A DNA stretch of 64,000 nucleotides from contig JAIBBC010000001.1 of assembly GCA_019694875.1 (NCBI GenBank), positions 682,001 through 746,000 of the forward strand, given 5' to 3'. Both the position numbers and the translations under genes were made by a program. Positions 42,957 to 52,873 of this stretch are shown one piece after another (positions within the stretch are counted from its first letter, which is position 1; each line of letters opens with the position of its first letter). This DNA comes from Cyclobacteriaceae bacterium (GTDB lineage: Bacteria > Bacteroidota > Bacteroidia > Cytophagales > Cyclobacteriaceae). The notes beneath the pieces are model-generated. The model ran no database searches. It saw only the letters and a list, made by a program, of their open reading frames with translations, and was not told the origin of the DNA.

Positions 42957-43493
42957 TTACTTGCGAACCGGACCATTTTGTGCGTCAGGTTTTGGCGTAA
43001 CCATCGCCTTGAACGTAAGGCGGGTTGTCTTCGGCCATGTGTTAGCCGTAACGGTGATCGTTTTGTTTTGTGCATTCGGCTTGCCGTTGCTGTCGAATTC
43101 AGCTTTCACAAAGCCTTCGCCTCCCGGAGGGATTGGAGTTCTTGTCCAGTCAGGCGCTGTACATCCGCATGACGGCTTGGCATCCTGAATGATCAGGGGA
43201 GCTACACCGGTGTTTTTGATTTTGTAGACGTGCGAAACTTTTTCGCCTTCTTTTATAACACCGAAATCATAGTCGGTCTGGTCAATCTGCATTTCCGGCA
43301 GCGGACCATCAGGCTTTACCTCAGCTTCAGGTGATACAACTTCTTTACCCGGCTCGGAAGGTGTTGGAGATTTTTTGCCTTCCAGTGAATTAATTCTTGC
43401 TTCCAGTGCAGCAATCTTCTTTTCCGCATCACGGTCTTTACACGCGGTGAATGAAACCGCTGCAATCAATACTAAAATCAATTTTGCTTTCAT
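42957..43493 (-). CDS. DUF1573 lipoprotein
   Basis: A 178-residue lipoprotein (lipobox FTAC at about residue 18) with a short coiled coil (KKIAALEARINSLEG), a Pro/Glu-rich linker and the DUF1573 Ig-like domain (YDFGVIKEGEKVSHVYKIKN, PSCGCTAPDW). The domain resembles ASPM-SPD-2-Hydin-type modules. Likely in the periplasm or on the surface; function unknown. Confidence 0.9.
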   Translation of the reverse strand: MKAKLILVLIAAVSFTACKDRDAEKKIAALEARINSLEGKKSPTPSEPGKEVVSPEAEVKPDGPLPEMQIDQTDYDFGVIKEGEKVSHVYKIKNTGVAPLIIQDAKPSCGCTAPDWTRTPIPPGGEGFVKAEFDSNGKPNAQNKTITVTANTWPKTTRLTFKAMVTPKPDAQNGPVRK

Positions 43494-43512
43494 ATGCTAT
43501 CAACTATATTCT

Positions 43513-43821
43513 TTAACCTTTTTTTCCTTTGATCTGTTCGAGCAACTCATCTACATCTTCCAACAACTTTTCAGCTTTCAACCGGGCTTCATCCACAACT
43601 TTTTGACCTTGTGATTTAGCTTCTGATGTAAGAGGCGTTTCTTTTCCCTCCATCATATCTTTCAAAAAAGACTGAAGCATGTCCTTATACTTCTCAAGCT
43701 GAAAAGAAAGTTTCTGACGTGTGTGTACTCCTTTATCGGGAGCATACAAAATTCCGAGTGCCGCGCCTGCTGCCGCTCCAATCAGGAACGCCAGGAATGC
43801 ATTTCCACTTTTTTTACCCAT
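43513..43821 (-). CDS. YtxH-like protein
   Basis: A 102-residue protein with a glycine/alanine-rich hydrophobic start (AFLAFLIGAAAGAALGILYAPDKG) that matches the YtxH domain, followed by an amphipathic coiled-coil tail ending LLEQIKGKKG. Such proteins are membrane-associated and stress-related in some bacteria. It sits between nusB and the DUF1573 gene. Confidence 0.85.
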   Translation of the reverse strand: MGKKSGNAFLAFLIGAAAGAALGILYAPDKGVHTRQKLSFQLEKYKDMLQSFLKDMMEGKETPLTSEAKSQGQKVVDEARLKAEKLLEDVDELLEQIKGKKG

Positions 43822-43913
43822 AGGACTTCAAATTTCATCAGGATTTTCGGGATTTACACGCTTTTTCAGCAAGAAATCCGCCCGCTGCCCCGAATTAACA
43901 GCTTTTTAACAGG

Positions 43914-45053
43914 CTATTTGTTATCGATCAGTCCGCGGCCGCTTTTCTTCATGCTGCCTTTCGTTTTGAGCTCTTTTGAAATAACATCCAGAATACCGTT
44001 AATGAACTGCCGGCTTTTGGGTGTACTGTAATTTTTAGCGAGTTCGATGTACTCGTTGATCGTAACCTTTACGGGGATGTTGGGGAATGATATAAGTTCG
44101 GCAATCGCCATCTCGAGTATAATGCGGTCGGTCAGCGGAAGACGTTCCACTTCCCAGTTACGGGTATTGTTTGCGATAAGTTCTTTATGTTGCTCACTGA
44201 GGTTAGCTCCTTCCGTAAAAAGATTTTCAATAAAATTCCGGTCGTCATCCCAGTTCAGTGAAAGCACGGGAAGCTGAATGGCTTTATCCTTTTCAGGATT
44301 AAATGACTTGATGGTCTTTTCAACCATGCCCTTCACGATGTCGTGATCCTCAGCCCAGTACAGCACTTCTTCTTCAAAAAACTCATTAATGATTGTCTTG
44401 CCCAGAATCACTCTTCTGAAAAGGTAATTCATAACTTTTTTTTGATCTTCGAAAGAAGGACTTTTCTTGTCGAGGTAATGCATGTACTCATTATCCTGCT
44501 TCAGCACATCTTTCAGCCACTGGCGTACGCGATCAAAATTCTTGTCCCAGGCAATTCCGGATTTAAGTGACTCCTTTTTCAGTTCTTCACTTTTACCCAA
44601 TGCTTTGATCCAGCTGTTCTTGACAAAATTTCCATGATTGATTTTCTTGTCTGCCTCCGCAGCTTCGGCAAGGGCAACTCCCAGTGCCAGCACCGAGATG
44701 TAGTGATCGTAGATTTTTTCCGACTGAAGAACCAAGTTTTTCTTAATGAAGTCGAAATCCTTTTTTATGCCTTTCGAATATAACGAGAAGGCGTTCTTTA
44801 ACGCTTTTTGAATTTTCGGATCGTCATGCTCAGCGGAGGTTTGATTTTTTTCAAAAGCCTTTTCAAACGCCTTGAGCGCCTGTGCCTTTTGTTTGTTCAA
44901 CTCCTTTTTATCCTGTACTTCCATCGAGTTGAGATCGGGAGCGAAGGCCTCCTCAATTGCATCGGTGGCGAGGGTGTAATTGGCATCCTTACATTGCTGA
45001 TAGGCAAAAAGGCTTTGCATTACTTTTACGCGGAGGCTTCTACGGTTGAGCAT
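43914..45053 (-). CDS. nusB: Transcription antitermination factor NusB (long Bacteroidota form)
   Basis: NusB with NusE binds boxA RNA in rRNA antitermination. The protein is 379 residues, more than twice E. coli NusB (139). The conserved NusB core is C-terminal (DRIILEMAIAELISFPNIPVKVTINEYIELAKNYSTPKSRQFINGIL, about 312-360), with the start RRSLRVKVMQSLFAYQQ at the N-terminus split from it by a long helical insert. The long form is common in Bacteroidota. Confidence 0.92.
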   Translation of the reverse strand: MLNRRSLRVKVMQSLFAYQQCKDANYTLATDAIEEAFAPDLNSMEVQDKKELNKQKAQALKAFEKAFEKNQTSAEHDDPKIQKALKNAFSLYSKGIKKDFDFIKKNLVLQSEKIYDHYISVLALGVALAEAAEADKKINHGNFVKNSWIKALGKSEELKKESLKSGIAWDKNFDRVRQWLKDVLKQDNEYMHYLDKKSPSFEDQKKVMNYLFRRVILGKTIINEFFEEEVLYWAEDHDIVKGMVEKTIKSFNPEKDKAIQLPVLSLNWDDDRNFIENLFTEGANLSEQHKELIANNTRNWEVERLPLTDRIILEMAIAELISFPNIPVKVTINEYIELAKNYSTPKSRQFINGILDVISKELKTKGSMKKSGRGLIDNK

Positions 45054-45147
45054 GTATCAAAGAACAAATCGGTCGCAAAGATAATCAGGATTGATCAATT
45101 TGCAGGATTTAAGTTGCCTTTGAAGTTCCGCAAAGGCCATAAACAAA

Positions 45148-45175
45148 AATACCTGCCGGTGATCAGGCAGGTATT
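45148..45175 (-). terminator. Terminator after the leucine dehydrogenase gene
   Basis: AATACCTGCC (45148-45157) and GGCAGGTATT (45166-45175) form a perfect 10-bp stem, with an 8-base loop and a T-rich tail (TTTGTTT) on the minus strand. It lies about 22 bases after the dehydrogenase stop. Confidence 0.85.
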
Positions 45176-45197
45176 CGGTGTAAAACAACTCGGAACA

Positions 45198-46298
45198 TTA
45201 TCTTCTGGTTCTTACCAGCGCAATGTCTGCAATGCGCTTTTCGGCAAGTTTGATAGCAGCTTCCTGTGTGTTGATCTTTTCCTGCTCGGCAAGTTTAAAG
45301 ATGTTCATACAGGTTGTATAGATTCCCTCGGCCTGCTCAAATACGCGGGCACGATTGTAGTTTCCTAAAAATTCGTTGTACACGTTAATCAATCCGCCAG
45401 CGTTGATCAGGAAATCAGGGGCGTAAGTAATGCCCTTGTCGATCAGCATGTAGCCGTGCTTCACCTCGTCTTTCAACTGGTTGTTGGCAGCACCTGCAAC
45501 CACCTGGCAATTCAACCGTGGAATGGTATCGTCATTTAATGTGGCACCGAGCGCACATGGAGCGTAAATGTCCATGTCGAGGTCATAGATCTTATCCTGA
45601 GCAACGGTTTTCACTCCCAGACGCTGTGCAAGTGCCTTCACTTTATCTTCCGCGATGTCGGTGATGTATACGTTTGCATTTTCTTTTACCAGGTGTTCTG
45701 TTAAATACGTACCTACCTGGCCGATTCCCTGAACCGCGATTGTTTTTCCGGTAAGGCTGTCGTTTCCAAAAGATTTTTTTGCAGCGGCTTTCATGCCGAG
45801 ATAAACACCGTATGCAGTAACGGGTGATGGATCACCACCTCCACGCATGGATTCGGGCAAACCGGTAACATGCTTGGTTTCCATGCCGATGTACTCCATG
45901 TCAGCGGTTTTCATGTTTACATCTTCCGCTGTGATATATTTTCCGTTAAGACTGTCCACAAATTTTCCAAATCTGCGCATGAAGGCTTCGGTCTTCATCG
46001 TTTTGGCATCGCCAATGATAACCGCTTTACCTCCGCCAAGATTTAAACCGGAGATGGATGCTTTGAATGTCATGCCGCGTGAAAGGCGCAGCACATCGGT
46101 AAGCGCTTCCTGTTCGGTAGCGTAATTCCACATGCGCGTTCCACCCAGGGCAGGGCCCAGCACAGTATTATGAATAGCGATAATCGCTTTCAGCCCGGTA
46201 GCTTCATCATGACAAAACACTACCTGCTCATGCCCCAGCTGCGAAAGCTTGCCGAAGATTCCAGCCTGCTCTACCTTTTCAAGTTCTTTAATCTCCAT
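45198..46298 (-). CDS. Leucine dehydrogenase (Glu/Leu/Phe/Val dehydrogenase family)
   Basis: A 366-residue NAD-dependent amino-acid dehydrogenase. The dimerisation domain has LGGTRMW, the catalytic lysines lie in RGMTFKASISGLNLGGGKAVI, and the nucleotide loop is VQGIGQVGTYL. YITAEDVNM and GGGDPSPVTAYGVY match leucine/valine dehydrogenases better than glutamate dehydrogenase. It links branched-chain amino-acid deamination to keto acids. Confidence 0.9.
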   Translation of the reverse strand: MEIKELEKVEQAGIFGKLSQLGHEQVVFCHDEATGLKAIIAIHNTVLGPALGGTRMWNYATEQEALTDVLRLSRGMTFKASISGLNLGGGKAVIIGDAKTMKTEAFMRRFGKFVDSLNGKYITAEDVNMKTADMEYIGMETKHVTGLPESMRGGGDPSPVTAYGVYLGMKAAAKKSFGNDSLTGKTIAVQGIGQVGTYLTEHLVKENANVYITDIAEDKVKALAQRLGVKTVAQDKIYDLDMDIYAPCALGATLNDDTIPRLNCQVVAGAANNQLKDEVKHGYMLIDKGITYAPDFLINAGGLINVYNEFLGNYNRARVFEQAEGIYTTCMNIFKLAEQEKINTQEAAIKLAEKRIADIALVRTRR

Positions 46299-46531
46299 CG
46301 GATTTGTTTTAGTTTAGAATCTGTTACTTTCCTGTTTATGGAAGCACAAAATTACCAGTAAAAGTTTGGTTTTCGGGCCATCTCAATCGATTGCAATAAA
46401 AATAAAGGGATTCTACTGGAGCGGCAGTACTTGGCAGAATTTTATTAAATATTTTGCGCCATTACCCAAACTTTGTAGGTGCCAGATCAGTTGAATCAAA
46501 TGCCATTTTTTGGTGTACGTTGCCGGTTATT

Positions 46532-48334
46532 ATGACAGAACTCAAGTATCTCAATAAATATCTTCTCAAATACAAAAGGCACCTGTTCTGGGGGATAGTG
46601 TTCGTGATCATCTCTACTGTTTTTCAGATCATACCTGCTGAACTGGTCAGACGTTCTATCGATCTTGTTACTGATGATATTGTTGTGTACCGTTCATTCG
46701 AAGGACTAACGCTGCAAGACAATTTCTTCCGGGTGTTTGCGCTAAGCCTGGTAATGTATGCAGGACTGATTCTGCTGATGGCTTTGCTTCGCGGATTTTT
46801 TCTTTACCTCGTACGTCAAACACTTATCGTTATGTCGCGGCACATTGAGTACGATCTGAAGAATGAAATCTTCGACCATTATCAAACCCTCCCATTAAGT
46901 TTCTATCGCAGGAACAATACCGGTGACTTAATGAACCGCATTTCGGAAGATGTTGGCCGCGTGCGCATGTACTTGGGACCGGTAATCATGTATGGGTTGC
47001 AATTGATCACGCTGTTTCTGATTCTCATTCCATACATGTTCAGCAAGAATCCAACGCTTACGTGGTATGCTATTATTCCGTTGCCGTTTCTTTCGGTTGG
47101 CATTTACCTGGTCAACAATATGGTTGAAAGGCGGTCGGAAGAAATTCAAAAAAGCCAGTCGAAGCTTTCCACGTTCGTACAGGAAGCGTTTAGCGGCATT
47201 CGCGTGATCAAGTCCTTCAATCGCGAAAACGAATCAATCAAAAACTTTTCGGAAGAAAGTGATAACTATAAAAAGGAATCACTCAAGCTTACACGAATTC
47301 AGTCGCTATTTTTTCCGTTGATGACGGGGCTTATCGGGTTAAGCATTATCCTTACCGTGTACGCTGGAAGCCGCGAGGTAATCAACACCGGGCTGCCCAT
47401 CAGTTACATCGCAGAGTTCATCATCTATGTAAACTTATTAACATGGCCGGTTGCTTCACTTGGATTAACCAGCAGTTTGTTGCAACGCGCGGAAGCATCA
47501 CAAAAACGCATCAATGAATTCCTTAAAACACAGAACACCATTACATCCGATAAAAACCTGGTTCGCGAGATCAAGGGCAAAGTCGAATTCAAAAATGTCA
47601 GCTTCACCTATCCGGATACGGGAATCCAGGCGCTTAAAAATGTGTCGTTTGTGATCAACCCCGGAGAGTCGCTGGCTATTATCGGCACAACCGGATCGGG
47701 AAAAAGCACCGTTTCCAACCTGATTGCGCGACTTTATGATGCCCGCGAAGGCGAAGTGCTGATTGATGACATTCCAATCGAAGATTACAATCTTCATTCG
47801 CTGCGCACGCAGCTTGGTTCCGTTCCGCAGGATGTGTTTTTGTTCAGTGATACCATCTACAACAACATCGGGTTTGGTTTGTCTGAATCTGACAATGAAA
47901 AAATAACCAGGGCTGCGAAAGATGCTGATGTGTACGATAACATCATGGCCTTTCCACAAGGTTTTGAAACACGAATTGGTGAGCGTGGCATTACATTATC
48001 GGGCGGGCAAAAGCAGCGTGTATCGATTGCACGTGCAATTGTGCGTGAGCCGAAAATACTGATTCTCGATGATGCACTTTCGGCTGTTGACACAAAAACA
48101 GAAAACACCATCCTGAACAGCATGCGGCGAATCATGCAAAACAGAACATCGGTTATAATTTCACACCGCGTGTCATCGGCCAAACTGGCTCACAAAATTG
48201 TTGTGTTGGTTGACGGGCAGATTGTTGAAGAGGGAACGCACATCGGCCTAATCCGCAAGGGCGGCATCTATAAAGATTTGTACCGGAAGCAGATTGAAAC
48301 TGAAAAAGAATCTGCGTTAGAAAACGTATCGTAA
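46532..48334 (+). CDS. ABC exporter half-transporter with a degenerate Walker B glutamate
   Basis: From ATG 46532 the protein is 600 residues; an upstream frame to 46454 has no family similarity. Six TM helices (about 20-310) precede a nucleotide-binding domain with Walker A GTTGSGKST, intact signature LSGGQKQR, Walker B ILILDDALSAVD and switch ISHR. The catalytic Glu after Walker B is Asp (LDDALS), as in the degenerate subunit of heterodimeric exporters. The other ABC gene at 49091 carries the complementary defects. Convergent with the outer-membrane protein gene, overlapping it by 18 bp. Confidence 0.92.
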   Translation: MTELKYLNKYLLKYKRHLFWGIVFVIISTVFQIIPAELVRRSIDLVTDDIVVYRSFEGLTLQDNFFRVFALSLVMYAGLILLMALLRGFFLYLVRQTLIVMSRHIEYDLKNEIFDHYQTLPLSFYRRNNTGDLMNRISEDVGRVRMYLGPVIMYGLQLITLFLILIPYMFSKNPTLTWYAIIPLPFLSVGIYLVNNMVERRSEEIQKSQSKLSTFVQEAFSGIRVIKSFNRENESIKNFSEESDNYKKESLKLTRIQSLFFPLMTGLIGLSIILTVYAGSREVINTGLPISYIAEFIIYVNLLTWPVASLGLTSSLLQRAEASQKRINEFLKTQNTITSDKNLVREIKGKVEFKNVSFTYPDTGIQALKNVSFVINPGESLAIIGTTGSGKSTVSNLIARLYDAREGEVLIDDIPIEDYNLHSLRTQLGSVPQDVFLFSDTIYNNIGFGLSESDNEKITRAAKDADVYDNIMAFPQGFETRIGERGITLSGGQKQRVSIARAIVREPKILILDDALSAVDTKTENTILNSMRRIMQNRTSVIISHRVSSAKLAHKIVVLVDGQIVEEGTHIGLIRKGGIYKDLYRKQIETEKESALENVS

Positions 48335-49027
48335 TCCCACGCCACCCTGAATCTTGGTCCAGCCCGGATCTTTTACGAGGTCGTAGTAATATTCCAGCTC
48401 CATAAATGCTGAAACGGGAATTTTAAAATACGAGTACTCGATTCCAAACACACCCTGCGCGCCCTGCGTCAATCGTTCGTATTGATTCTGGAAATTTTTA
48501 GGAAGACCCTCTTCGTCCGCAAAATAATCGTATTGGATTTTCAGGTTGCGTATTTCCCAACCAAGCCCAACGTAAAGCTGCAGCCCGGGAGAAACCTCCT
48601 CCATGCCCATCTGGTAAAGGACTTTCGCTTCACCAACCCAATCGGCTTTTACTTTGTGTGAATAGTATTTGGATGTTTCGGGTTGAAACTCGTAAAAAAG
48701 CTCGCTGTAATACTTGCTGTACAAGCCGCTGGCTGATTTGCCGAAGTCAACATCAACCGCGAAGTGTTTATTCGCATAATACTTGTATGTAAGCGCAAAC
48801 GGATCACCAACTTTTATCCCGATACCGTGATAGGGATAGCCATTGTCGACAAAAATCGGGCAGACCACTTTGCGCTTGGAGTGGGGAATGCGAATCGGGT
48901 TGTGCTTATTAACTGTGCGGCTCTTGGTATACACCTTTTGTGAGCCGTTGTTTGACCCTTGAGAAAAGGCCGAAAACACCATTACCAGGCACACAAGCAG
49001 CGTTAAACCAAGTTTTGTAAAGCGCAT
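48317..49027 (-). CDS. Secreted protein, probable outer-membrane barrel
   Basis: The 236-residue product has a signal peptide (LGLTLLVCLVMVFSAFSQG) and a C-terminal aromatic strand (GVGLRYVF) typical of outer-membrane barrels. Strands alternate through the second half (QLYVGLGWEIRNL, FGIEYSYFKIPVSAFMELEYYY). Function unknown. It lies between the two ABC genes and is on the same strand as the second. Confidence 0.75.
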   Translation of the reverse strand: MRFTKLGLTLLVCLVMVFSAFSQGSNNGSQKVYTKSRTVNKHNPIRIPHSKRKVVCPIFVDNGYPYHGIGIKVGDPFALTYKYYANKHFAVDVDFGKSASGLYSKYYSELFYEFQPETSKYYSHKVKADWVGEAKVLYQMGMEEVSPGLQLYVGLGWEIRNLKIQYDYFADEEGLPKNFQNQYERLTQGAQGVFGIEYSYFKIPVSAFMELEYYYDLVKDPGWTKIQGGVGLRYVF

Positions 49028-49090
49028 TAAAGCAAATATAACCCTTTTGGCCCTATTTGCTTAGAGTTTAGACGTTTTGACCGGTAGGTG

Positions 49091-50860
49091 TCAAAGAAAC
49101 TCTTTGTACTGCATTTTGTATAGTTGAGTATAGAATCCTTCTTTTTGAAGCAGATTCGCATGAGTGCCTGACTCTTTGATTTCGCCCTTGTCGAGCACCA
49201 CGATTGTGTCGGCTTTTTGGATGGTTGACAAGCGGTGAGCGATCACAATTGAGGTGCGGCCCTGCATCATTTTCTCGATGGCATTCTGAATCATCTCTTC
49301 CGTCTCCGAATCAACTGATGAAGTGGCTTCATCGAGCACCAGAATCCTCGGATCATACACCATGGCGCGGATAAATGAGATCAATTGACGCTGACCTACC
49401 GATAATGTTGAGCCGCGTTCCATTACGTTATAAGAAAGCTGGCCCGGCAAGCGTTCAATAAACTTTCTCGCGCCCACCATGTCGGCTGCACGCCACACCA
49501 TTTCCTCGGTAACGTCAGGATTGCCGAGCGTAATGTTCTTGTAAATCGAATCTGAAAAGAGAAACACATCCTGTAATACTACTCCGATATTCCTTCGCAG
49601 AAAGCCGAGATCGTATTCACGGATATCAACACCGTCAACTTTAATATGCCCCTGATTGATTTCATAAAAGCGGCTCAACAGGTTAATGACCGATGATTTA
49701 CCCGCACCGGTTGCACCAACCAGTGCAAATGTTTTTCCAGCCTGAATATCGAGATTGATGTTTTTTAAAACGTATTCGTCACCGACATATGCAAATGAAA
49801 CGTTCTCAAATTTCACTTCGCCCCGGATTGTTTCAGGTTGATGTGCGCCATTCGGCTGAACATCTTCCTGACTGTCAAGCAGACTGATGATCCGCGATGA
49901 GCTTACGATACCCATCTGGAGTGTATTGTACCGATCGGCAATCATTCGAATGGGACGGAAGAATTGCTGAAGCAGCATGATAAACGCTACCAGCTTACCG
50001 ATGGTCATTCCGGTATCGTTCTGAATGATGCTTTGCGCGCCATACCAAACCAGCAAACCGATTCCCGCGGCAGCGATGATTTCAGCCACCGGAAAATAAA
50101 TAGAATAATACAGAACTGAACGCAGATTGGATTGCCGGTGCTCTTCGTTGATCACCTTAAACTTCTCGAACTCACGTTTCTCGCTCGCAAAAATCTGAAC
50201 GATGTTCATGCCGGTAATGTGCTCCTGCACGAATGTATTCAGACTTGCCACGGCATTGCGGACATCGTTAAAAGCAACTTTGATTTTCTCTTTAAAGATG
50301 TATGTCGAGATCAGCAACAGCGGCAACGTAGCCAAACTTAACAGAGCCATCCGCCAGTCGATATACACCATTACAGCTACAATGAAGATGATTTGCAGCA
50401 AGTCACTGATGATGGCTGCCAATCCTTCGCTGAACACATCCGCCAGCGTTTCCACATCCGAAATGGTTCGCGTAACCAGCCTTCCGATTGGTGTTTTGTC
50501 AAAAAAACGAAGGCGGAGATTAACGAGGTGTTCGTAAAGTTTTGTGCGGATGTCGCGGATTACCTGTTGTCCCAGCCACCCTGACAGGTACGTGTGAATA
50601 TATTCAGCAAACGCCTGAACAATCAGCATCACCAGCAGCAGCAACACCATGATTAACATGCCTTGGTAGTCGCCCACAGCAACATCATTGTCGATTGTGT
50701 ATTGTATGAGGATTGGGCGCAGAGGTGTAAGTACGCCCAGGGTAAACGTTAGCACAATTACCAGGTAGAAACGGCCCTTGTACGGCATCACAAACTTCAG
50801 CAGGCGCTTTAGAACCTTAAAGTCGATTATGTTGCCACTGGTTGCCTGATCTTTATCCAT
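49091..50860 (-). CDS. ABC exporter half-transporter with a degenerate signature motif
   Basis: A 589-residue ABC protein with six N-terminal TM helices and an NBD with Walker A GATGAGKSS, Walker B ILVLDEATSSVD (intact Glu) and IAHR. The signature is LSVGQRQ instead of LSGGQ. In heterodimeric exporters one composite site pairs a Walker B lacking Glu with an imperfect signature; this protein and the one at 46532 together give exactly one good and one degenerate site. The substrate is unknown (drug or lipid). Confidence 0.92.
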   Translation of the reverse strand: MDKDQATSGNIIDFKVLKRLLKFVMPYKGRFYLVIVLTFTLGVLTPLRPILIQYTIDNDVAVGDYQGMLIMVLLLLVMLIVQAFAEYIHTYLSGWLGQQVIRDIRTKLYEHLVNLRLRFFDKTPIGRLVTRTISDVETLADVFSEGLAAIISDLLQIIFIVAVMVYIDWRMALLSLATLPLLLISTYIFKEKIKVAFNDVRNAVASLNTFVQEHITGMNIVQIFASEKREFEKFKVINEEHRQSNLRSVLYYSIYFPVAEIIAAAGIGLLVWYGAQSIIQNDTGMTIGKLVAFIMLLQQFFRPIRMIADRYNTLQMGIVSSSRIISLLDSQEDVQPNGAHQPETIRGEVKFENVSFAYVGDEYVLKNINLDIQAGKTFALVGATGAGKSSVINLLSRFYEINQGHIKVDGVDIREYDLGFLRRNIGVVLQDVFLFSDSIYKNITLGNPDVTEEMVWRAADMVGARKFIERLPGQLSYNVMERGSTLSVGQRQLISFIRAMVYDPRILVLDEATSSVDSETEEMIQNAIEKMMQGRTSIVIAHRLSTIQKADTIVVLDKGEIKESGTHANLLQKEGFYTQLYKMQYKEFL

Positions 50861-50876
50861 CTGCTTCTCGTCCGGC

Positions 50877-51623
50877 TTACTTCAAAAAAATTGAGTAAGG
50901 GTATTTCACCTTCGTTAAATACAATCCTTCAGGCGGAACATTTTGCCCGGCTTGCTTGCGGTCCTTGCTGTTGATGATTGTTTGAAAATCTTTGATCGTC
51001 ATTTTCCCGGTTCCGATGTCCAGCAGTGTGCCCACAATTGCCCGTACCATGCCGCGCAGAAAACGATTTGCGGTGATGGTAAATTCCAGCATGTCATCTT
51101 TTTGTTTCCACTCTGCTTTCGTAATGTCGCACAAAAAATGATTGACGTTTGTTTTAACCTTGCTGAAGCACTGAAAATCATGTTCGCCCAATAATAACGC
51201 AGCCGCTTTGTTCATCGTTGCAACATGGGGCGATTTAAAGTAATGCAACGCCAATCCGTCCAACAAGGGATTTTTGACGAGTGTAATCCGGTATTTATAC
51301 GTCCGCGAAAGCGCGGCAAAACGGGCACTTGCATCGGATTTTACTTTTCGGATTGACTGAATAGAGATGTCTTTCGGCAATAACACATTCAGCCGGTGTT
51401 GAAAATCTTTTAAGACGAGGGACTTATCAATATCCGCGTGAAAAAATTGTTGTTCACAATGCACACCTGTATCCGTGCGGCCGCTGCCGATAATCTCTGT
51501 ACGCGTTCCAATCAGTGTAGCAATAGCTTTTTCAACCACTTCCTGAACAGTAATGGCGTTATGCTGGGTTTGCCAGCCTTTGTAACGGGTTCCTTTATAC
51601 GCTATCTCGAAAAAATAACGCAT
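50877..51623 (-). CDS. truA: tRNA pseudouridine synthase TruA
   Basis: TruA makes pseudouridine at tRNA positions 38-40. From ATG 51623 the protein is 248 residues; the frame is open further upstream but that part is unrelated. Motifs: FEIAYKGTRYKGWQ, catalytic Asp in GSGRTDTGVHCEQQF, RTYKYRI and RFLRGMVRAIVGTL. The ATG overlaps the thiolase stop by one base. Confidence 0.95.
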   Translation of the reverse strand: MRYFFEIAYKGTRYKGWQTQHNAITVQEVVEKAIATLIGTRTEIIGSGRTDTGVHCEQQFFHADIDKSLVLKDFQHRLNVLLPKDISIQSIRKVKSDASARFAALSRTYKYRITLVKNPLLDGLALHYFKSPHVATMNKAAALLLGEHDFQCFSKVKTNVNHFLCDITKAEWKQKDDMLEFTITANRFLRGMVRAIVGTLLDIGTGKMTIKDFQTIINSKDRKQAGQNVPPEGLYLTKVKYPYSIFLK

Positions 51624-52816
51624 CAGAGAGATTCGTAAATAACAGCTGCACCCTGCCCTACTCCAATGCACATTGTTGCCAGCCCGTATTTGATTTTTCG
51701 CTTTTGCATTTCGTGAATCAGCGTGGCGCTGATCCGCACTCCGCTGCAACCCAACGGATGCCCGATAGCAATCGCGCCTCCGTTTACGTTCACCAGTTCA
51801 GGATTCAGGCCAAGATCGGATATGCATGCCAGGGCCTGCGAAGCGAACGCTTCATTCAATTCAACCAATCCAAGATCCGACACTTTTAATCCCGCACGCT
51901 TCAGCGCCTTTTGCGTAGCCGGCACCGGGCCGATACCCATGTGTGCCGGATCGACTCCTGCCACGGCCATTGACACAACCTTTGCCAGCGGCTTTAAATT
52001 ATATTTTACTACTACGTCTTCACTAACAATCAAGGAAGCGGCTGCGCCATCGTTGATACCGGATGAGTTACCCGCTGTTACTGTCCCGTTCGCCTTGAAA
52101 GCGGGCTTCAATGCAGCTAACTTTTCGAGTGATGTTGCGCGGGGATGTTCATCGCGATCAACCAGTAACGTCTCTTTCCCTTTTGTTACAGGAACGGGTA
52201 CCAGCTCATTATTAAATTTTCCCTGTTCGAATGCTTTTTGATAGCGCTCCTGCGATTGGAGCGCAAACCGATCCTGTTTCTCGCGGCTGATGTTCCATTT
52301 GTCGGCAACATTCTCAGCCGTTTCTCCCATTGAGTACGGGTGATATAGTTTCGACAACCTGGAGTTGATGAACCGCCATCCCATAGTGGTATCAAAAATT
52401 TCGGCTTTGCGCGAGAAAGCCTCTTCTGCTTTCGGCATTACAAAGGGAGCGCGGCTCATGCTTTCTACTCCGGCCGCGATAAACACATCACCATGACCGG
52501 TCATAATTCCGCGCGAAGCGTCCATTATTGCCTGAAGGCCGGAAGCACACAAACGGTTTACGGTAACGCCACCGATGCTCACCGGCAAACCGGCTAACAA
52601 CAGGGCCATACGTGCAACGTTACGATTGTCTTCGCCCGACTGATTGGCTGCGCCCGCGATTACATCTTCAATTAACTGATGATCGATTACAGCGTTGCGC
52701 TCCATCAGAGTTTTGATGGCATGCGCAAGCAGATCGTCAGGGCGGACCGATGCCAGGGCCCCGCCATATTTTCCGATCGGGGTGCGAAGAATATCAATGA
52801 TGTAGGCTGTTTTCAT
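51623..52816 (-). CDS. Acetyl-CoA acyltransferase (thiolase)
   Basis: A 397-residue degradative-type thiolase for fatty-acid or aromatic catabolism. The nucleophilic Cys lies in VNRLCASGLQAI, with GNSSGINDGAA, the NEAFA motif and the C-terminal GGAIAIGHPLGCSG and CIGVGQGAA. It is closest in pattern to beta-ketoadipyl-CoA/acetyl-CoA thiolases. Coupled to truA by a one-base overlap. Confidence 0.93.
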   Translation of the reverse strand: MKTAYIIDILRTPIGKYGGALASVRPDDLLAHAIKTLMERNAVIDHQLIEDVIAGAANQSGEDNRNVARMALLLAGLPVSIGGVTVNRLCASGLQAIMDASRGIMTGHGDVFIAAGVESMSRAPFVMPKAEEAFSRKAEIFDTTMGWRFINSRLSKLYHPYSMGETAENVADKWNISREKQDRFALQSQERYQKAFEQGKFNNELVPVPVTKGKETLLVDRDEHPRATSLEKLAALKPAFKANGTVTAGNSSGINDGAAASLIVSEDVVVKYNLKPLAKVVSMAVAGVDPAHMGIGPVPATQKALKRAGLKVSDLGLVELNEAFASQALACISDLGLNPELVNVNGGAIAIGHPLGCSGVRISATLIHEMQKRKIKYGLATMCIGVGQGAAVIYESL

Positions 52817-52853
52817 ATCCGGTTAACGGCAGAATTAAGCCGCTTAGATTTTG

Positions 52854-52861
52854 TAGTTTTG
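52854..52861 (+). promoter_or_regulatory. -7 box upstream of the DUF4293 gene
   Basis: TAGTTTTG matches TAnnTTTG exactly, 12 bases before ATG 52874, in the divergent gap with the thiolase gene. No clear -33. Confidence 0.45.
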
Positions 52862-52873
52862 CCGGCAAGTTAA

